NCBI RefSeq assembly: GCF_023101685.1
Contig: NZ_CP082164.1
Coordinates: 5,084,001-5,148,000, forward strand
DNA length: 64,000 bases
Direction: 5' to 3'
From: Bradyrhizobium sp. 186
GTDB lineage: Bacteria; Pseudomonadota; Alphaproteobacteria; Rhizobiales; Xanthobacteraceae
The notes under the pieces are model-generated. The model ran no database searches. It had not been told where the DNA came from and saw nothing but the letters and a program-made list of their open reading frames with translations. Shown piece by piece: positions 27,730 through 36,392 of the stretch (the first letter of the stretch is position 1; each line of letters begins with the position of its first letter). The translations under genes were made by a program, and so were the position numbers.

Positions 27730-28770
27730 TCAGCCGCCGCCGGGCACCGAGGAAAAACCTTCCGCGCTGGTGCGGATTCGGTTGCGGCCGAGAATGTAGA
27801 TCGCACTTGTGACAACCAGAAGTGCGATGCCGAGCAGGATCGAGGTGAGGCCGATCGGGATCAGGGCCAGCGTCAGGTTGCGCTCGGGGTTGATGAGCCA
27901 GTGGTGAATCGAGGTCAGCACGAAGGCGAGGCCGAGGAAGCCGATGCCGCCGCCGGAGAGCAGCAGCGCCCACATCCGGCGCAACTGGCTCAGCCGTTCG
28001 CGCGCCACCTTGGTTCGGGGCGCGTGATGGCGCGCGACGCGCCGGACCAGGCGCATGGCGAAGGCGATCGAGCTGAAGCCGATCAGCAGGCTCGCGGCGC
28101 CCAGCCACATCCGGAGCGTCGGATCCAGATCCGGCATCTGCTGAAGCGTGAGCAGCGGGAAGTCGAAGGCCGAATGCAGGGCGAGCGGGCCCGCCAGCAT
28201 CAGGAGGCGGCTGGAGAGACGGGCCCAGTCGCGATGATGGCGGTTCGCGCCCAGCGCCGTGCCGGCGCGCGCGATCGTGAGATAGGCGCCCGCAATGATG
28301 CCGAGCGCGCCGTGGAACGGCACCGTCAGCACGCTGCGCAAGGCCGCCAGCGAGCGCCACATCTCGGCATGCTGCACGAGATAGGCGAGGTTCTCGTAGG
28401 CCGCGAAGCCGAGGCCGACGGCGGCGCCGTAGACCACGGTGTCCATTGGATTGGCGAAAGTGCGCCGCTTGGTCGAGGAGACCAGCACGATGGCGATCAC
28501 CTTCACGGCTTCCTCGGGCAGGGCGACGCCGAACACCGAATGCATGGCCAGCGCCGCCCAGGGATTGTCGGGGGCTGCGACCATCTTGGCAAAAGGGGCG
28601 CGTGCGAGGCCCAGCAGCGAAATGCTGGCCGCGCCGAGCAGGAACGCGGTCCAGACCTGGGCTGGCGGTCCCGGGCGTTCTTCTGCGGCAATGACAAGCC
28701 ACAGCATCAGAAGCGCCGGCGCGATGGCGGCGGTTCCGATGACGGTGGGCAGTGCTTCAATCAGGTACAT
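27730..28770 (-). CDS. prsW: PrsW-family intramembrane metalloprotease
   Basis: The 346-residue multi-pass protein carries the PrsW motifs in order: ALPEEAVKVIAIVLV (EExxK, about 105-120), GLGFAAYENLAYLV (Glu near 150), PFHGALGIIAGAYL (His near 180) and LALHSAFDFPLLTL (HxxxD near 218). These form a putative membrane zinc site. PrsW of Bacillus cleaves the anti-sigma factor RsiW; no sigma/anti-sigma pair is visible here, so the substrate is unknown. Confidence 0.9.
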   Translation of the reverse strand: MYLIEALPTVIGTAAIAPALLMLWLVIAAEERPGPPAQVWTAFLLGAASISLLGLARAPFAKMVAAPDNPWAALAMHSVFGVALPEEAVKVIAIVLVSSTKRRTFANPMDTVVYGAAVGLGFAAYENLAYLVQHAEMWRSLAALRSVLTVPFHGALGIIAGAYLTIARAGTALGANRHHRDWARLSSRLLMLAGPLALHSAFDFPLLTLQQMPDLDPTLRMWLGAASLLIGFSSIAFAMRLVRRVARHHAPRTKVARERLSQLRRMWALLLSGGGIGFLGLAFVLTSIHHWLINPERNLTLALIPIGLTSILLGIALLVVTSAIYILGRNRIRTSAEGFSSVPGGG

Positions 28771-29082
28771 CGGCGTCGAAAATAGGTCTCCTTGACCGGC
28801 TTATCTACTTCCACCGATGCGACCATGTGTCATGCACTTGCTGTCCCGTCGCTTAACAAGCGCGACAGCTTCCGCTCATCCGCGCCGTCACCGAGAAGAA
28901 TAGAAGCGCAATCAATTGCATGACTGGACCTGTTCGTCGTCAATGGCAACGATCGCGCCGCCGGTGCGGATCGCGATTGGTTAGTTGGATCAAGGAAATG
29001 CAAAGATTTCTTCGATTCACGATGCACATAGCCGGACGGCGAGTCCAGAGGCGGCTTACGCGAAATGACTGTTGTGGCAGCT
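28771..29082. other. Gene-free interval
   Basis: About 310 bp between the PrsW-like gene and a small hypothetical gene. The open frames are short or arginine/serine-rich shadows. I see no hairpin with a T tract and no repeat shared with other parts of the window; it presumably holds the promoter of the PrsW-like gene. Confidence 0.4.
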
Positions 29083-29325
29083 TCAGTGGGTTCTGAAGGG
29101 CGGCCGCGCGTCGGGCGCAACGTCGAAAGCGCCGAGATGGAATTCCTCGCCGGTCGCGTCATCCGGCGACGGCTGCTGCGCGAGCAGCGTGAACGCCGCC
29201 TGCGGATATTGCTTCCAGATATCGAGATCGCCGGCGGTGATGGTGAGCCAGCCGAACGTGTATATGTAGCGTCCGGGCTCGGTGACCCGGCCGACCCTGT
29301 CCCAGGTGATCTTGTCGACTGCCAT
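29083..29325 (-). CDS. Small conserved-looking hypothetical protein
   Basis: The start at 29325 has GGGGGA seven bases upstream and yields 80 residues, beginning MAVDKITWDRVGRVTEPGRY, with IYTFGWLTITAGDLDIWKQY as a probable beta/alpha core. There is no signal peptide. The frame extends upstream to 29430 without conservation-like sequence. Family not recognised. Confidence 0.7.
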   Translation of the reverse strand: MAVDKITWDRVGRVTEPGRYIYTFGWLTITAGDLDIWKQYPQAAFTLLAQQPSPDDATGEEFHLGAFDVAPDARPPFRTH

Positions 29326-29460
29326 TCGGTCCCCCGATCGCAAGTCTGCAAATAAAGGCCGGCACGCGGCGCGGACCTTCAAAAGCTGATCCCGCAATGG
29401 GGCCGCGATAGGGCGGCGGTGCGGAGGCAAAACGGCCGGGGGACGGCCGCTGCCTGCCGG

Positions 29461-30474
29461 TCAGCGCGCGGTCGAGGCGGTCTGCGCCCGCGCTTCGGAC
29501 GTCCGCTCCAGCTGACGGTGCGAGGCATGGAAGACGTCGTGGACGAGGCCGACCTTCTCGAGGCCCAGGATGATCAGGCCGTTGAGATCGATCTCCCACC
29601 AGGCATGCGAGATATAGGCGTCCCGCGGGAAGCGGTGATGGTTGTTGTGCAGACCCTCGCCGAAGGTGAGGATCGTGGTCACGAACTCGTTGGTCGAGGC
29701 GTCGTCGACCTCGAAGCGGCGATAACCGTAGGCGTGGCATACCGAGCCGGTGAGCTGGCTGACGAGGATCAGCAGATAGGCGCGGAACAGGCCGGAGAAC
29801 AATACGCAGCCGATCATCGTATGAAGGCCGCCGAAAGCGTAACCGAATACGCCCGGGATGAAGACGGCCGACATCACGTACCAGACCCAGCGCGTCCGGA
29901 CGAAGAACATCGCGATCGGATCGGCAAGAATGTCCTTGGCGTAGTATTCGTTGTCAGTGGTCGCCTGGTCGAACACCCAGCTGCCCTGGGCGTGCAAGAA
30001 GCCCTTGAGCGCGCTAACATAGCGGTTGCCGAAGCCGTCATATTGCGGGCTGTGAGGATCGCCGGCATCGTCGGCGTAGAGATGGTGGCGGCGGTGGTTG
30101 GCGACCCATTTGGCGATCGAGCCTTGCACCGCCATCTGGGCGATGACGCAGAAGAACGTTCGCATGACCGGGCCGCAGCGGAAGCTGCGATGAACGAACA
30201 GGCGATGCATGCCGGCGCCGATGCCGAACGTGGTCAGCGCGAACATGCCAACGAAGACCGCGATCTCTACCTTGCCGAGGCCTTGCGTGACGGCCCAGGT
30301 GATGCCAGCGACTGCGCCGACATAGAGGATGCCGAGGAGGAGGTAGCTCTCGCGCAGCTTGGCCTCGACGAGCGGTCCTTCGGTGACGACCCCGGGTGGC
30401 AGTTGCGGCTTGGCCGCGGCGAGCCCGTTCTCGGCGATCTCTGCCTGGACGAACTCTGCGTCAGCGATGGACAT
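29461..30474 (-). CDS. Membrane fatty-acid (acyl-CoA) desaturase
   Basis: The protein has 337 residues from the ATG at 30474 (a TTG start at 30495 is possible). The three histidine boxes of front-end delta-9-type desaturases are intact: GMHRLFVHRSF (HxxxxH), ANHRRHHLYADD (HxxHH) and EGLHNNHHRFPRD (HxxHH). Hydrophobic helices lie between the boxes. It introduces a cis double bond into acyl chains with a di-iron centre, adjusting membrane fluidity. It is a single gene with an A/T-rich upstream segment at 30540-30590. Confidence 0.93.
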   Translation of the reverse strand: MSIADAEFVQAEIAENGLAAAKPQLPPGVVTEGPLVEAKLRESYLLLGILYVGAVAGITWAVTQGLGKVEIAVFVGMFALTTFGIGAGMHRLFVHRSFRCGPVMRTFFCVIAQMAVQGSIAKWVANHRRHHLYADDAGDPHSPQYDGFGNRYVSALKGFLHAQGSWVFDQATTDNEYYAKDILADPIAMFFVRTRWVWYVMSAVFIPGVFGYAFGGLHTMIGCVLFSGLFRAYLLILVSQLTGSVCHAYGYRRFEVDDASTNEFVTTILTFGEGLHNNHHRFPRDAYISHAWWEIDLNGLIILGLEKVGLVHDVFHASHRQLERTSEARAQTASTAR

Positions 30475-30597
30475 TCCAGTACTTCCAATACTCAAGGCCC
30501 GCAGTGATTGCGGACGTACTGGCTCACACCCTATCGCGTGGGGATGGCGACCTCCAGCATTTAGTTAAAAAAGAGTTAAAGTTTGCCCGGAGGGTCC

Positions 30598-31224
30598 TCA
30601 GGCCGGCTGCGGCACGGCCGAGCGGACGATCAGGCGGGCGAGGTCGTCCCGCTGCTGTTTTTCGGCGAATTTCACCGCAAACCCGTCGGCGAATTTCCGG
30701 ATGACGCGTCCCACGCAGGCACCGACCGCGAGCGGCGTTCCGATCTGGGGGTCGAATTCGCAGGACACCGCGGCGCCTGCGGTGGAGACGTCGATAATGA
30801 AGCAGGGATGGGTACCGCCGTCGGCGAACGTCAGGGACGTATGCGAGACCTGCGGCACGAACCGCGCGTCACGCCGCAGCTCCTCGACGCTGGCGTCCTT
30901 CTGCTTCTTTTCGAGCCAGGTCAGCTTTTCCGACATCCAGGCGCGCCGCGCCCGTGTCATGTCGAGTTCCATCAGGAAGCCCGTCTTCAGCGTCGCACTG
31001 ATGGTGCACTCGAACTCGCCGAAATCCTGGAAGTAGGACGTCACGCGCTCGCCGACCTTGCCGACGACCGGCACGTCCACGATCATGCGGAACGGCGAGA
31101 CGCGCTTGGTGCGGCAGGCGAAGGTTCGCAGCTTGCCCTCGCAATCGTACCAGCGATGCAGCGAATAGCTGCCGCTCACGTTGACGTCCACTGCACGCTG
31201 CCTGAGGAATTCTGCGACGGACAT
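30598..31224 (-). CDS. PilZ-domain protein
   Basis: The 208-residue protein has an N-terminal region (VSGSYSLHRWYDCEGKLRTF) and PilZ-like segments with CISATLKTGFLMELD and a C-terminal half DARFVPQVSHTSLTF, then CFIIDVSTAGAAVSCEF, matching the D/NxSxxG part of the c-di-GMP motif. The RxxxR half of the motif is less clear, so nucleotide binding is uncertain. A second, minimal PilZ protein lies at 35643. Confidence 0.78.
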   Translation of the reverse strand: MSVAEFLRQRAVDVNVSGSYSLHRWYDCEGKLRTFACRTKRVSPFRMIVDVPVVGKVGERVTSYFQDFGEFECTISATLKTGFLMELDMTRARRAWMSEKLTWLEKKQKDASVEELRRDARFVPQVSHTSLTFADGGTHPCFIIDVSTAGAAVSCEFDPQIGTPLAVGACVGRVIRKFADGFAVKFAEKQQRDDLARLIVRSAVPQPA

Positions 31225-31362
31225 GAACGCCAATCGTGTTGTGGATTGTTTTCCGTATTTCCACGGTAGCAATCAAATTCTAAGCAAATGATACCGGCAC
31301 TCAGGAGAAGGGGTAAATTTCCGGTAAATGCGAGGGGCGGTAATAAACCGGTGGCATGTGCG

Positions 31363-32104
31363 TCAGCGCAGCGAAGGAGTGGCTTGAACGCCTCCGAGCC
31401 CATTCGTGATCATTGAAGTTGAATAGTCGGCAAGAGCCAGCAGGCCGAGACCGACCAGCATCTGGATCGCCGTCCAGCCCAGGCTGTTCGGCCCAATCCG
31501 CAGTCCGACCCATGGCAAGATGCGCCGCATGATGGCGGCCGAGACGGCTGCGGCGGCGGCAATCATGAGAGCGACGCCGGCAATAAACGACAGCGACGCG
31601 GTCGGCGGCATCCACAGCGACAGCCACGCCGGTGCGGCGTCTCTCCATAGGCCAGCAGAGCATCCCCCATCCGAAGAAGAAGGCGAAACATCTGATGACA
31701 TCAGGGCCGATCGTGTCGGGCTCGAACCGGATGCCGAATTTCCGAAGCATCCATTCGACGAACTCACCGTCGGTGAAGAACAAGAAGGCGCCGAGACAAA
31801 GGGGAAAGCGCGACTGGAAGACGAGCCCGATAAGTCCGAACAGGACCATGTGACTGATGAAGCCGCTCAGATAGTCCCCGGCGCCTTTGCGGGAGGGCTC
31901 CAGTGCCGCCGGTGAGTCTGCGGCCTGGTGGTCGCGAAGAGCCCGGCTGCGCGCCATGTGCTCCAGCATCCTGGCGCCTCGCTCCGGCAGATGCCGTGTC
32001 GTGTGGCGCAGCCAGGGCGGCAGCGCAGGCGGGGGAGAGGGAACGCCGGATTGGTCTTCCGAGGCGGATCTGCGCAGCTCCATAGGTCCGGCCCGGTCCT
32101 TCAC
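31363..32104 (-). pseudogene. Frameshifted integral membrane protein
   Basis: One gene appears split between two frames. The first (from about 32104) encodes LSGFISHMVLFGLIGLVFQ, CLGAFLFFTDGEFVEWMLRK and VIRCFAFFFGWGMLCW. Near 31630 the hydrophobic coding shifts to another frame with LSLWMPPTASLSFIAGVALM, IAAAAAVSAAIMRRILPW and IQMLVGLGLLALADYS, ending at 31363. The first frame after the shift becomes Arg/Ser-rich. At least five membrane segments are shared between the two parts. This is either a one-base indel mutation or a sequencing error. Confidence 0.65.
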
Positions 32105-32205
32105 TCGGTTGACGCCGCGGCGACTGCCACGATCTTGGGCCGCGCGCTTGGTGGTTCCGATCGGAGGTTTGTCGGACGTAAGGGGCCGGGAGGTTCACGG
32201 CTTCG

Positions 32206-32410
32206 AGCGGACTTTTCGCCGCTCAGCGTCCTGCTCAATGCGTTGATGATCAGGCACGACATCAATGGACCGATTTGGTCGATGACGGTGGAGTGCTTTG
32301 CAACGCTGGTGATCATTCTGGCGTTTGTCGGCGCTTTGGCCCGCGATCGCTTGCGGCGGTGATCGCAGCCCTGTTCGCGCTCTCGTTCGCCGGTCCCTAT
32401 GCGCCACGCC
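32206..32410 (+). pseudogene. Remnant of an acyltransferase_3 (OafA-like) gene
   Basis: One frame ending at 32362 contains NGPIWSMTVECFATLVIILA, which matches the hallmark P-[IL]-W-S-[LM]-x-V-E segment of membrane O-acyltransferases. The following strand (SLAAVIAALFALSFAGPYAP) is in another frame. The usual N-terminal HxxxxRxxA region is absent, so only a frameshifted fragment of a gene of about 350 codons remains. It lies just outside the tRNA-Glu islet. Confidence 0.6.
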
Positions 32411-32535
32411 GATGGCGTGGCTGTCGTGACGGTTCATCGAGATGCCGTTCATCGCCATCGGCAAACGGTACCGTGTTGCGCACGCGATCTCGGGCAAGAC
32501 AGTGCTGGGGAGTAGCCGGACAGGCATCACCGCAG

Positions 32536-32559
32536 CCGCGATGCTGGCGCTCCCTAGCG
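32536..32559 (+). repeat. Displaced tRNA-Glu 3' end (att-like direct repeat, distal copy)
   Basis: 24 bp identical to 35335-35358. Fifteen of them equal the last 15 bases of the tRNA-Glu gene (minus strand) and nine lie beyond its 3' end. It has no tRNA body attached. This is the pattern left when an element integrates at a tRNA 3' end. Confidence 0.85.
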
Positions 32560-32731
32560 AAGGGCGATAATCGAGCGAAATCAACCGCTCGGTTGCAGAG
32601 GGCTATCAACCCTCCAGCTGGAACTTATCGCAACATCAGGTGTTCTTGCCGTGAATGAGCAGCGCCGTCGCCCCGGCGCAAGCCAAGCGTCGTGGCCGAG
32701 GCGCTGAATTGTGCTGCTGGGAGGGATGCTC

Positions 32732-33877
32732 ATGAGACTCACTCTTTCGGTGATCAAGGCTGACATTGGGTCCGTCGGCGGGCATACGAAACCGTCTTCG
32801 CGCATGATGGCAGCTGTCGAGGGCGAGGCCGCGAAAGCGATCTGCAATGGTCTTTTGATCGACGCCTTCATCTGCCACACCGGCGATGACATCGCGATCA
32901 TCATGACGCACACGCGGGGCGAAGGCAGTTCCGAGGTCCATCAATTCGCCTGGAAGGCGTTTCTCGCCGCCACTGCGGTCGCGAAGACTTCCGGGCTCTA
33001 CGGCGCCGGCCAGGATCTTCTCGCAGACGCACCGTCCGGAAACATTCGCGGTTCCGGCCCGGGCGTCGCCGAACTCAGCTTCGACCACAGCCTGTCGGGA
33101 GCGAGACCGGCGGAGTCCTTCATGGTGTTCGCCGCCGACAAATGCGGGCCGGGCGCCTATAATCTGCCAATCTACCTCGCCTTCGCCGATCCCATGTATT
33201 GCGCCGGGCTGATGCTGCCCCCGATGATCAAGGGTTTCCGTTTCCACGTCATCGACATGGACCATACGGGAGGCGACAGCGTGATCGAACTCGACGCTCC
33301 CGCGGACAGCTACCACATTGCCGCGCTGCTGCGCGACAACGAGCGCTTCGGCATCGATCGCATCGTTTCTCAAACATATGGCGAAGTCGCCGCCGCCGTG
33401 TCGGCGCAGCGTCTTCACGCGATTGCGGGCAAGTACACTGGCAAGGATGATCCGGTCGCTATCATCAGGAACCAGGGAATTTTCCCCGCGCCCGAGGAAA
33501 TCATCTCTCCCTTCGCCAAGGCGCACTTCGTAGGCGGCGATGCGCGCGGCTCGCACGTCATGCCGCTCATGCCCGTGCCGCTCAATACACCGGTGACTGG
33601 CATGTACTGCCTGCCGATCGTTTCCTGCGCTGGCTTTTCGATCGACAAGGAAGGCCGCTTTGCCGAGTCCTATACCGATTTCTTCGACAACCTGGCATGG
33701 GACGAGGTGCGCCGGCGCGCACAAAGCAAGGCGATCGAGATGCGCAGCCAAGGCTGGTCCGGCGCTGCGATGCTGCCCTATTCCGAGCTGGAGTATGGCG
33801 GCTTCCGCGACACCGTGTCCGCACTGCTGAAGCGTTTTCAGCTGCGCGAGGAGCGCAAGCCGGAAGCGGCCGAGTAG
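32732..33877 (+). CDS. Fructose-1,6-bisphosphate aldolase/phosphatase (class V FBPase type)
   Basis: The start with GGGAGG upstream gives 381 residues. The N-terminus MRLTLSVIKADIGSVGGH contains the metal-binding Asp and His of archaeal-type bifunctional FBP aldolase/phosphatases. CHTGDDIAIIMTH holds the next acidic pair, and KGFRFHVIDMDH lies near the Schiff-base Lys region. The length agrees with the family (about 380-400). The enzyme makes fructose 6-phosphate from triose phosphates in one protein. It is adjacent to a phosphofructokinase gene, and both lie inside the tRNA-Glu islet. Confidence 0.9.
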   Translation: MRLTLSVIKADIGSVGGHTKPSSRMMAAVEGEAAKAICNGLLIDAFICHTGDDIAIIMTHTRGEGSSEVHQFAWKAFLAATAVAKTSGLYGAGQDLLADAPSGNIRGSGPGVAELSFDHSLSGARPAESFMVFAADKCGPGAYNLPIYLAFADPMYCAGLMLPPMIKGFRFHVIDMDHTGGDSVIELDAPADSYHIAALLRDNERFGIDRIVSQTYGEVAAAVSAQRLHAIAGKYTGKDDPVAIIRNQGIFPAPEEIISPFAKAHFVGGDARGSHVMPLMPVPLNTPVTGMYCLPIVSCAGFSIDKEGRFAESYTDFFDNLAWDEVRRRAQSKAIEMRSQGWSGAAMLPYSELEYGGFRDTVSALLKRFQLREERKPEAAE

Positions 33878-34038
33878 AGAACGCTGCGCCAGGCCGGCAG
33901 CAGTGAGAATCGTTGAGTTGCGGCGACAGCGCATTTAATCGAAAGCATGATTGCACTGCGGCGTCATGCGAAGTCTGCGTGCGAAACGCCAATGGCGTGA
34001 CGCAGGCACTATTGCGATGCTAATCCTGGGAGGTGAGC

Positions 34039-35226
34039 ATGGCGAAAAAACGCATCGGCGTTCTCACGGGCGGCGGCGATGTCCCCGGCCTCAACTCTAT
34101 CATCAAGACCGTGACTTATCGCGGCAGCGAGGACAACATCGAGGTCGTCGGTCTCCGCCGGGGTTGGGAGGGCCTCACTCACTTGAACCTCGACGACCCC
34201 GCCAGCAAATCGCACTACCTCATCCCGCTCAATCGAGAAAACACGCGCATCATCGACCGACGCGGCGGCACCGTGCTGCACTCGAGCCGCACCAATCCCT
34301 CAAACGTGAAAAAGCTGCCCGATCATCTCGCGGGCCGGGACCTTCCAGTCTCGGAGAGTACCAAGGGCGGCATCGCAACCAAGTCCTGGGACCTCACCGG
34401 CCAGGTACTAGCGAACCTATCGGGGCTCGGCATCGAACACCTGATCGCCATCGGCGGCGACGACACGCTCAGCTATGCGGACAAGCTCAACGGATTAGGC
34501 GTCAAGATCATCGCCATTCCGAAGACGATGGACAACGACGTCCGCAACACCGAGTACTGCATCGGCTTCTCGACCGCGATCACCCGCGCCAGCGATGCCA
34601 TCCAGCGGCAGCGTACCACAGTCGGCTCACACGAGCGCGTTGGCATTTTCCGCGTCTTTGGCCGCGACGCCGGATTTACGGCACTCTATACCGCATACGC
34701 GACCTCGATCCGATGCGTGATACCGGAGTACAAGGTCAATCTCGACAAGCTGATCCAGTTGCTGCTCGAGGAGAAGCGCGCCAACCCAAGCAACTACGCG
34801 CTGATCGTGCTGAGCGAAGGCGCCGAGTGGGAGGGCTACAAGGCCCAGGAATACGGCGAACCTGACGCCTACGGTCACCGCAAGAAGGCGAGCGTGGCCG
34901 AAGCGCTTGCCGACGAGATCAAGCGGCGCGCCGGCGAGGAGACCATCGTCTCTGATCTCACCTACGATCTACGATCGGGCGACCCTGATTTCATCGACAA
35001 GCTCGTCGCCCTGACTTTCGGTAACATGGCCTACGATGCCATCTTGGAAGGCAAGACCGGCCTCATGTCGGCGCTGGTCGAGGGCCGCTACGACCTCGTG
35101 CCCATCCCTGATGCCAGGCTCGGACCGCGCATGTTGGACGTCGCCAGCACATACAACACCGAGCGCTACCGTCCTCTTTATTCCAACAAGCGGGGGCTGC
35201 CGATCTTTCTCAACCGCGCGTCTTAG
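34039..35226 (+). CDS. pfp: 6-phosphofructokinase, probably pyrophosphate-dependent
   Basis: The 395-residue PfkA-superfamily protein starts after GGGAGGTGAGC. IGVLTGGGDVPGLN (about 6-19) is the phosphate-donor loop. IAIGGDDTLSYADKLN (about 136) and IAIPKTMDNDVRNTEY (about 159) carry the second Asp in GGDD and the Lys in PKTMDND. ATP enzymes usually have Gly at these two sites (GGDG, PGTIDND), and the Asp/Lys pair is the accepted mark of PPi use. IQRQRTTVGSHERVGIFRVFGRDAG forms the sugar site. It is 161 bp downstream of the aldolase/phosphatase gene. Donor specificity remains a prediction. Confidence 0.9.
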   Translation: MAKKRIGVLTGGGDVPGLNSIIKTVTYRGSEDNIEVVGLRRGWEGLTHLNLDDPASKSHYLIPLNRENTRIIDRRGGTVLHSSRTNPSNVKKLPDHLAGRDLPVSESTKGGIATKSWDLTGQVLANLSGLGIEHLIAIGGDDTLSYADKLNGLGVKIIAIPKTMDNDVRNTEYCIGFSTAITRASDAIQRQRTTVGSHERVGIFRVFGRDAGFTALYTAYATSIRCVIPEYKVNLDKLIQLLLEEKRANPSNYALIVLSEGAEWEGYKAQEYGEPDAYGHRKKASVAEALADEIKRRAGEETIVSDLTYDLRSGDPDFIDKLVALTFGNMAYDAILEGKTGLMSALVEGRYDLVPIPDARLGPRMLDVASTYNTERYRPLYSNKRGLPIFLNRAS

Positions 35227-35334
35227 GGTGGTTGCTCGAGAACACGGTATCCAGGGGTTCAATGCGCCGTGACGGGCTCCCGTCAGACCCGGTTTGCCAA
35301 ATCACGCAAAACGCGGAAGCAAACCAAAGCCATT

Positions 35335-35358
35335 CCGCGATGCTGGCGCTCCCTAGCG
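35335..35358 (-). repeat. tRNA-Glu 3' end att-like direct repeat, tRNA-proximal copy
   Basis: Overlaps bases 35344-35358 of the tRNA-Glu gene plus nine bases downstream of it. Identical to 32536-32559. Together the copies bound 2.8 kb lying entirely on the 3' side of the tRNA, the geometry expected of tRNA-site integration. Confidence 0.85.
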
Positions 35359-35418
35359 GAATCGAACCGCTCTCTCCACCGTGAAAGGGTGGCGTCCTAA
35401 CCGATAGACGAAGGGAGC
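35344..35418 (-). tRNA. tRNA-Glu (anticodon TTC)
   Basis: On the minus strand the 75-nt gene folds into a full cloverleaf. The acceptor GCTCCCT pairs with AGGGAGC, followed by discriminator G and an encoded CCA. The anticodon arm is CCACC-CTTTCAC-GGTGG with TTC, and the T arm is AGCGG-TTCGATT-CCGCT. Its 3' end is the target of the islet described at 32536-35358. Confidence 0.96.
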
Positions 35419-35642
35419 AAACGCAACGCCCCGCCGCTTTTGGCGGCACGGCCGTGGGCCGCAGGAGTCGTGCCCGGCGGCCGCGGCGGGCGAACGTATA
35501 GTGGCCTTTGGGGCCGTGGGCAAGCCGTTCGGGAACGGTCTTTTGACCCGGTGGACAGCCCCGACCCCGGGATCATTCGGGGGTGATTTCAACCGTTTCT
35601 TAGGGTTCCCTGAGATAGCGCTGGAGGGGGAGAATTTCAGCC

Positions 35643-35897
35643 ATGCCACTGCCCAAGAAGCGCGCAGACCGCAAATTGCTGTCGCGGCATGCCTGGATCA
35701 CGCTGGACGGCGGATTCGCGGCGCGGCATTGCCTGGTCCAGGACATCTCCAGCTCCGGCGCGAAGATCACGCTGGACGAAGACGCAAGCCAGCTTCCCGG
35801 CGTGATCCGGATGGCGTTCTCGCGCGATGCGCGCACCGGGCGGAGCTGCCAGGTGGTCTGGCGCCGCGGCAAATCGGCCGGCATCAAGTTCCTCTAA
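35643..35897 (+). CDS. Minimal PilZ-domain protein
   Basis: The 84-residue protein consists of little more than a PilZ barrel. KKRADRKLLSRHAWI supplies the basic N-terminal segment, CLVQDISSSGAKITL the D/NxSxxG-like motif, and VVWRRGKSAGIKFL the closing strand. The RxxxR arginines may be RADRK or nearby. It is likely a c-di-GMP receptor or structural PilZ protein in the cytoplasm. The same type of small PilZ protein is common in Bradyrhizobium. Confidence 0.85.
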   Translation: MPLPKKRADRKLLSRHAWITLDGGFAARHCLVQDISSSGAKITLDEDASQLPGVIRMAFSRDARTGRSCQVVWRRGKSAGIKFL

Positions 35898-35954
35898 GAT
35901 CTGCCTGCGCGACCCGGATGGCGCGCGGCCCGGGTCCGGGCTAGAACGCGAGGG

Positions 35955-36200
35955 ATGCGCGCAATCGTCCTCATCCTCACCTGCTTCGCAACGACATCCG
36001 CAGCAGCGGCCGAGAGCCTGCGCCTTCCCGCCGCCGAGCGGCCGCAGGCCGGCAAGACCTTGCCACTGAAGGGCGCGACCGGCAGGGCAAAGGTGAATTC
36101 CTGTGCGTCCTATGGCCCGCGCTTCATGATGGTCGAGGGCACCGGCACCTGCGTGAAGATCGGCGGCTCGATCAGCATCGACGCCACCGTCCGGCGCTGA
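35955..36200 (+). CDS. Small secreted protein resembling a porin N-terminus
   Basis: The 81-residue protein has a signal peptide (about residues 1-19, cleavage after AAA). The segment CASYGPRFMMVEGTGTCVKI then GGSISIDATV resembles the first strand region of rhizobial porin_2 proteins (C...YG.GF..I.GTDTC.KIGG). No further barrel strands follow, because the stop comes straight after. It is either a miniature relative or a truncated porin; the frame itself looks intact. Confidence 0.7.
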   Translation: MRAIVLILTCFATTSAAAAESLRLPAAERPQAGKTLPLKGATGRAKVNSCASYGPRFMMVEGTGTCVKIGGSISIDATVRR

Positions 36201-36206
36201 GGCCGC

Positions 36207-36374
36207 ATGTCGCCGGATCTGCTGCGGCTCGACCTCCTCGTTCCCTTGCTGGTGTATTGCGCGCTGCTGTGGTGGGTCGGCCGCGGCCTGAGCTGGACCG
36301 CGTGGCTTGCCACCGCGGTCGTGACCATCGTGCTGATCGTCGGCGTGCTGCTGGTCGAGCGCGGCTGGCGCTAG
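36207..36374 (+). CDS. 55-residue membrane protein
   Basis: A short ORF 6 bp after the preceding gene, with two hydrophobic helices (LLVPLLVYCALLWWVG and AWLATAVVTIVLIVGVLLVE) separated by a short Arg/Gly turn and ending in ERGWR. The composition and third-base GC fit the neighbours. It is probably co-transcribed with 35955-36200. The function is unknown. Confidence 0.55.
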   Translation: MSPDLLRLDLLVPLLVYCALLWWVGRGLSWTAWLATAVVTIVLIVGVLLVERGWR

Positions 36375-36392
36375 CGGTCCCAAAACAAAAAA

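Noticed and set aside
31520..31915. Plus-strand frame opposite the frameshifted membrane gene
   Set aside because: Glu/Ala/Asp-rich complement of hydrophobic codons; the minus strand shows true membrane segments in two frames.
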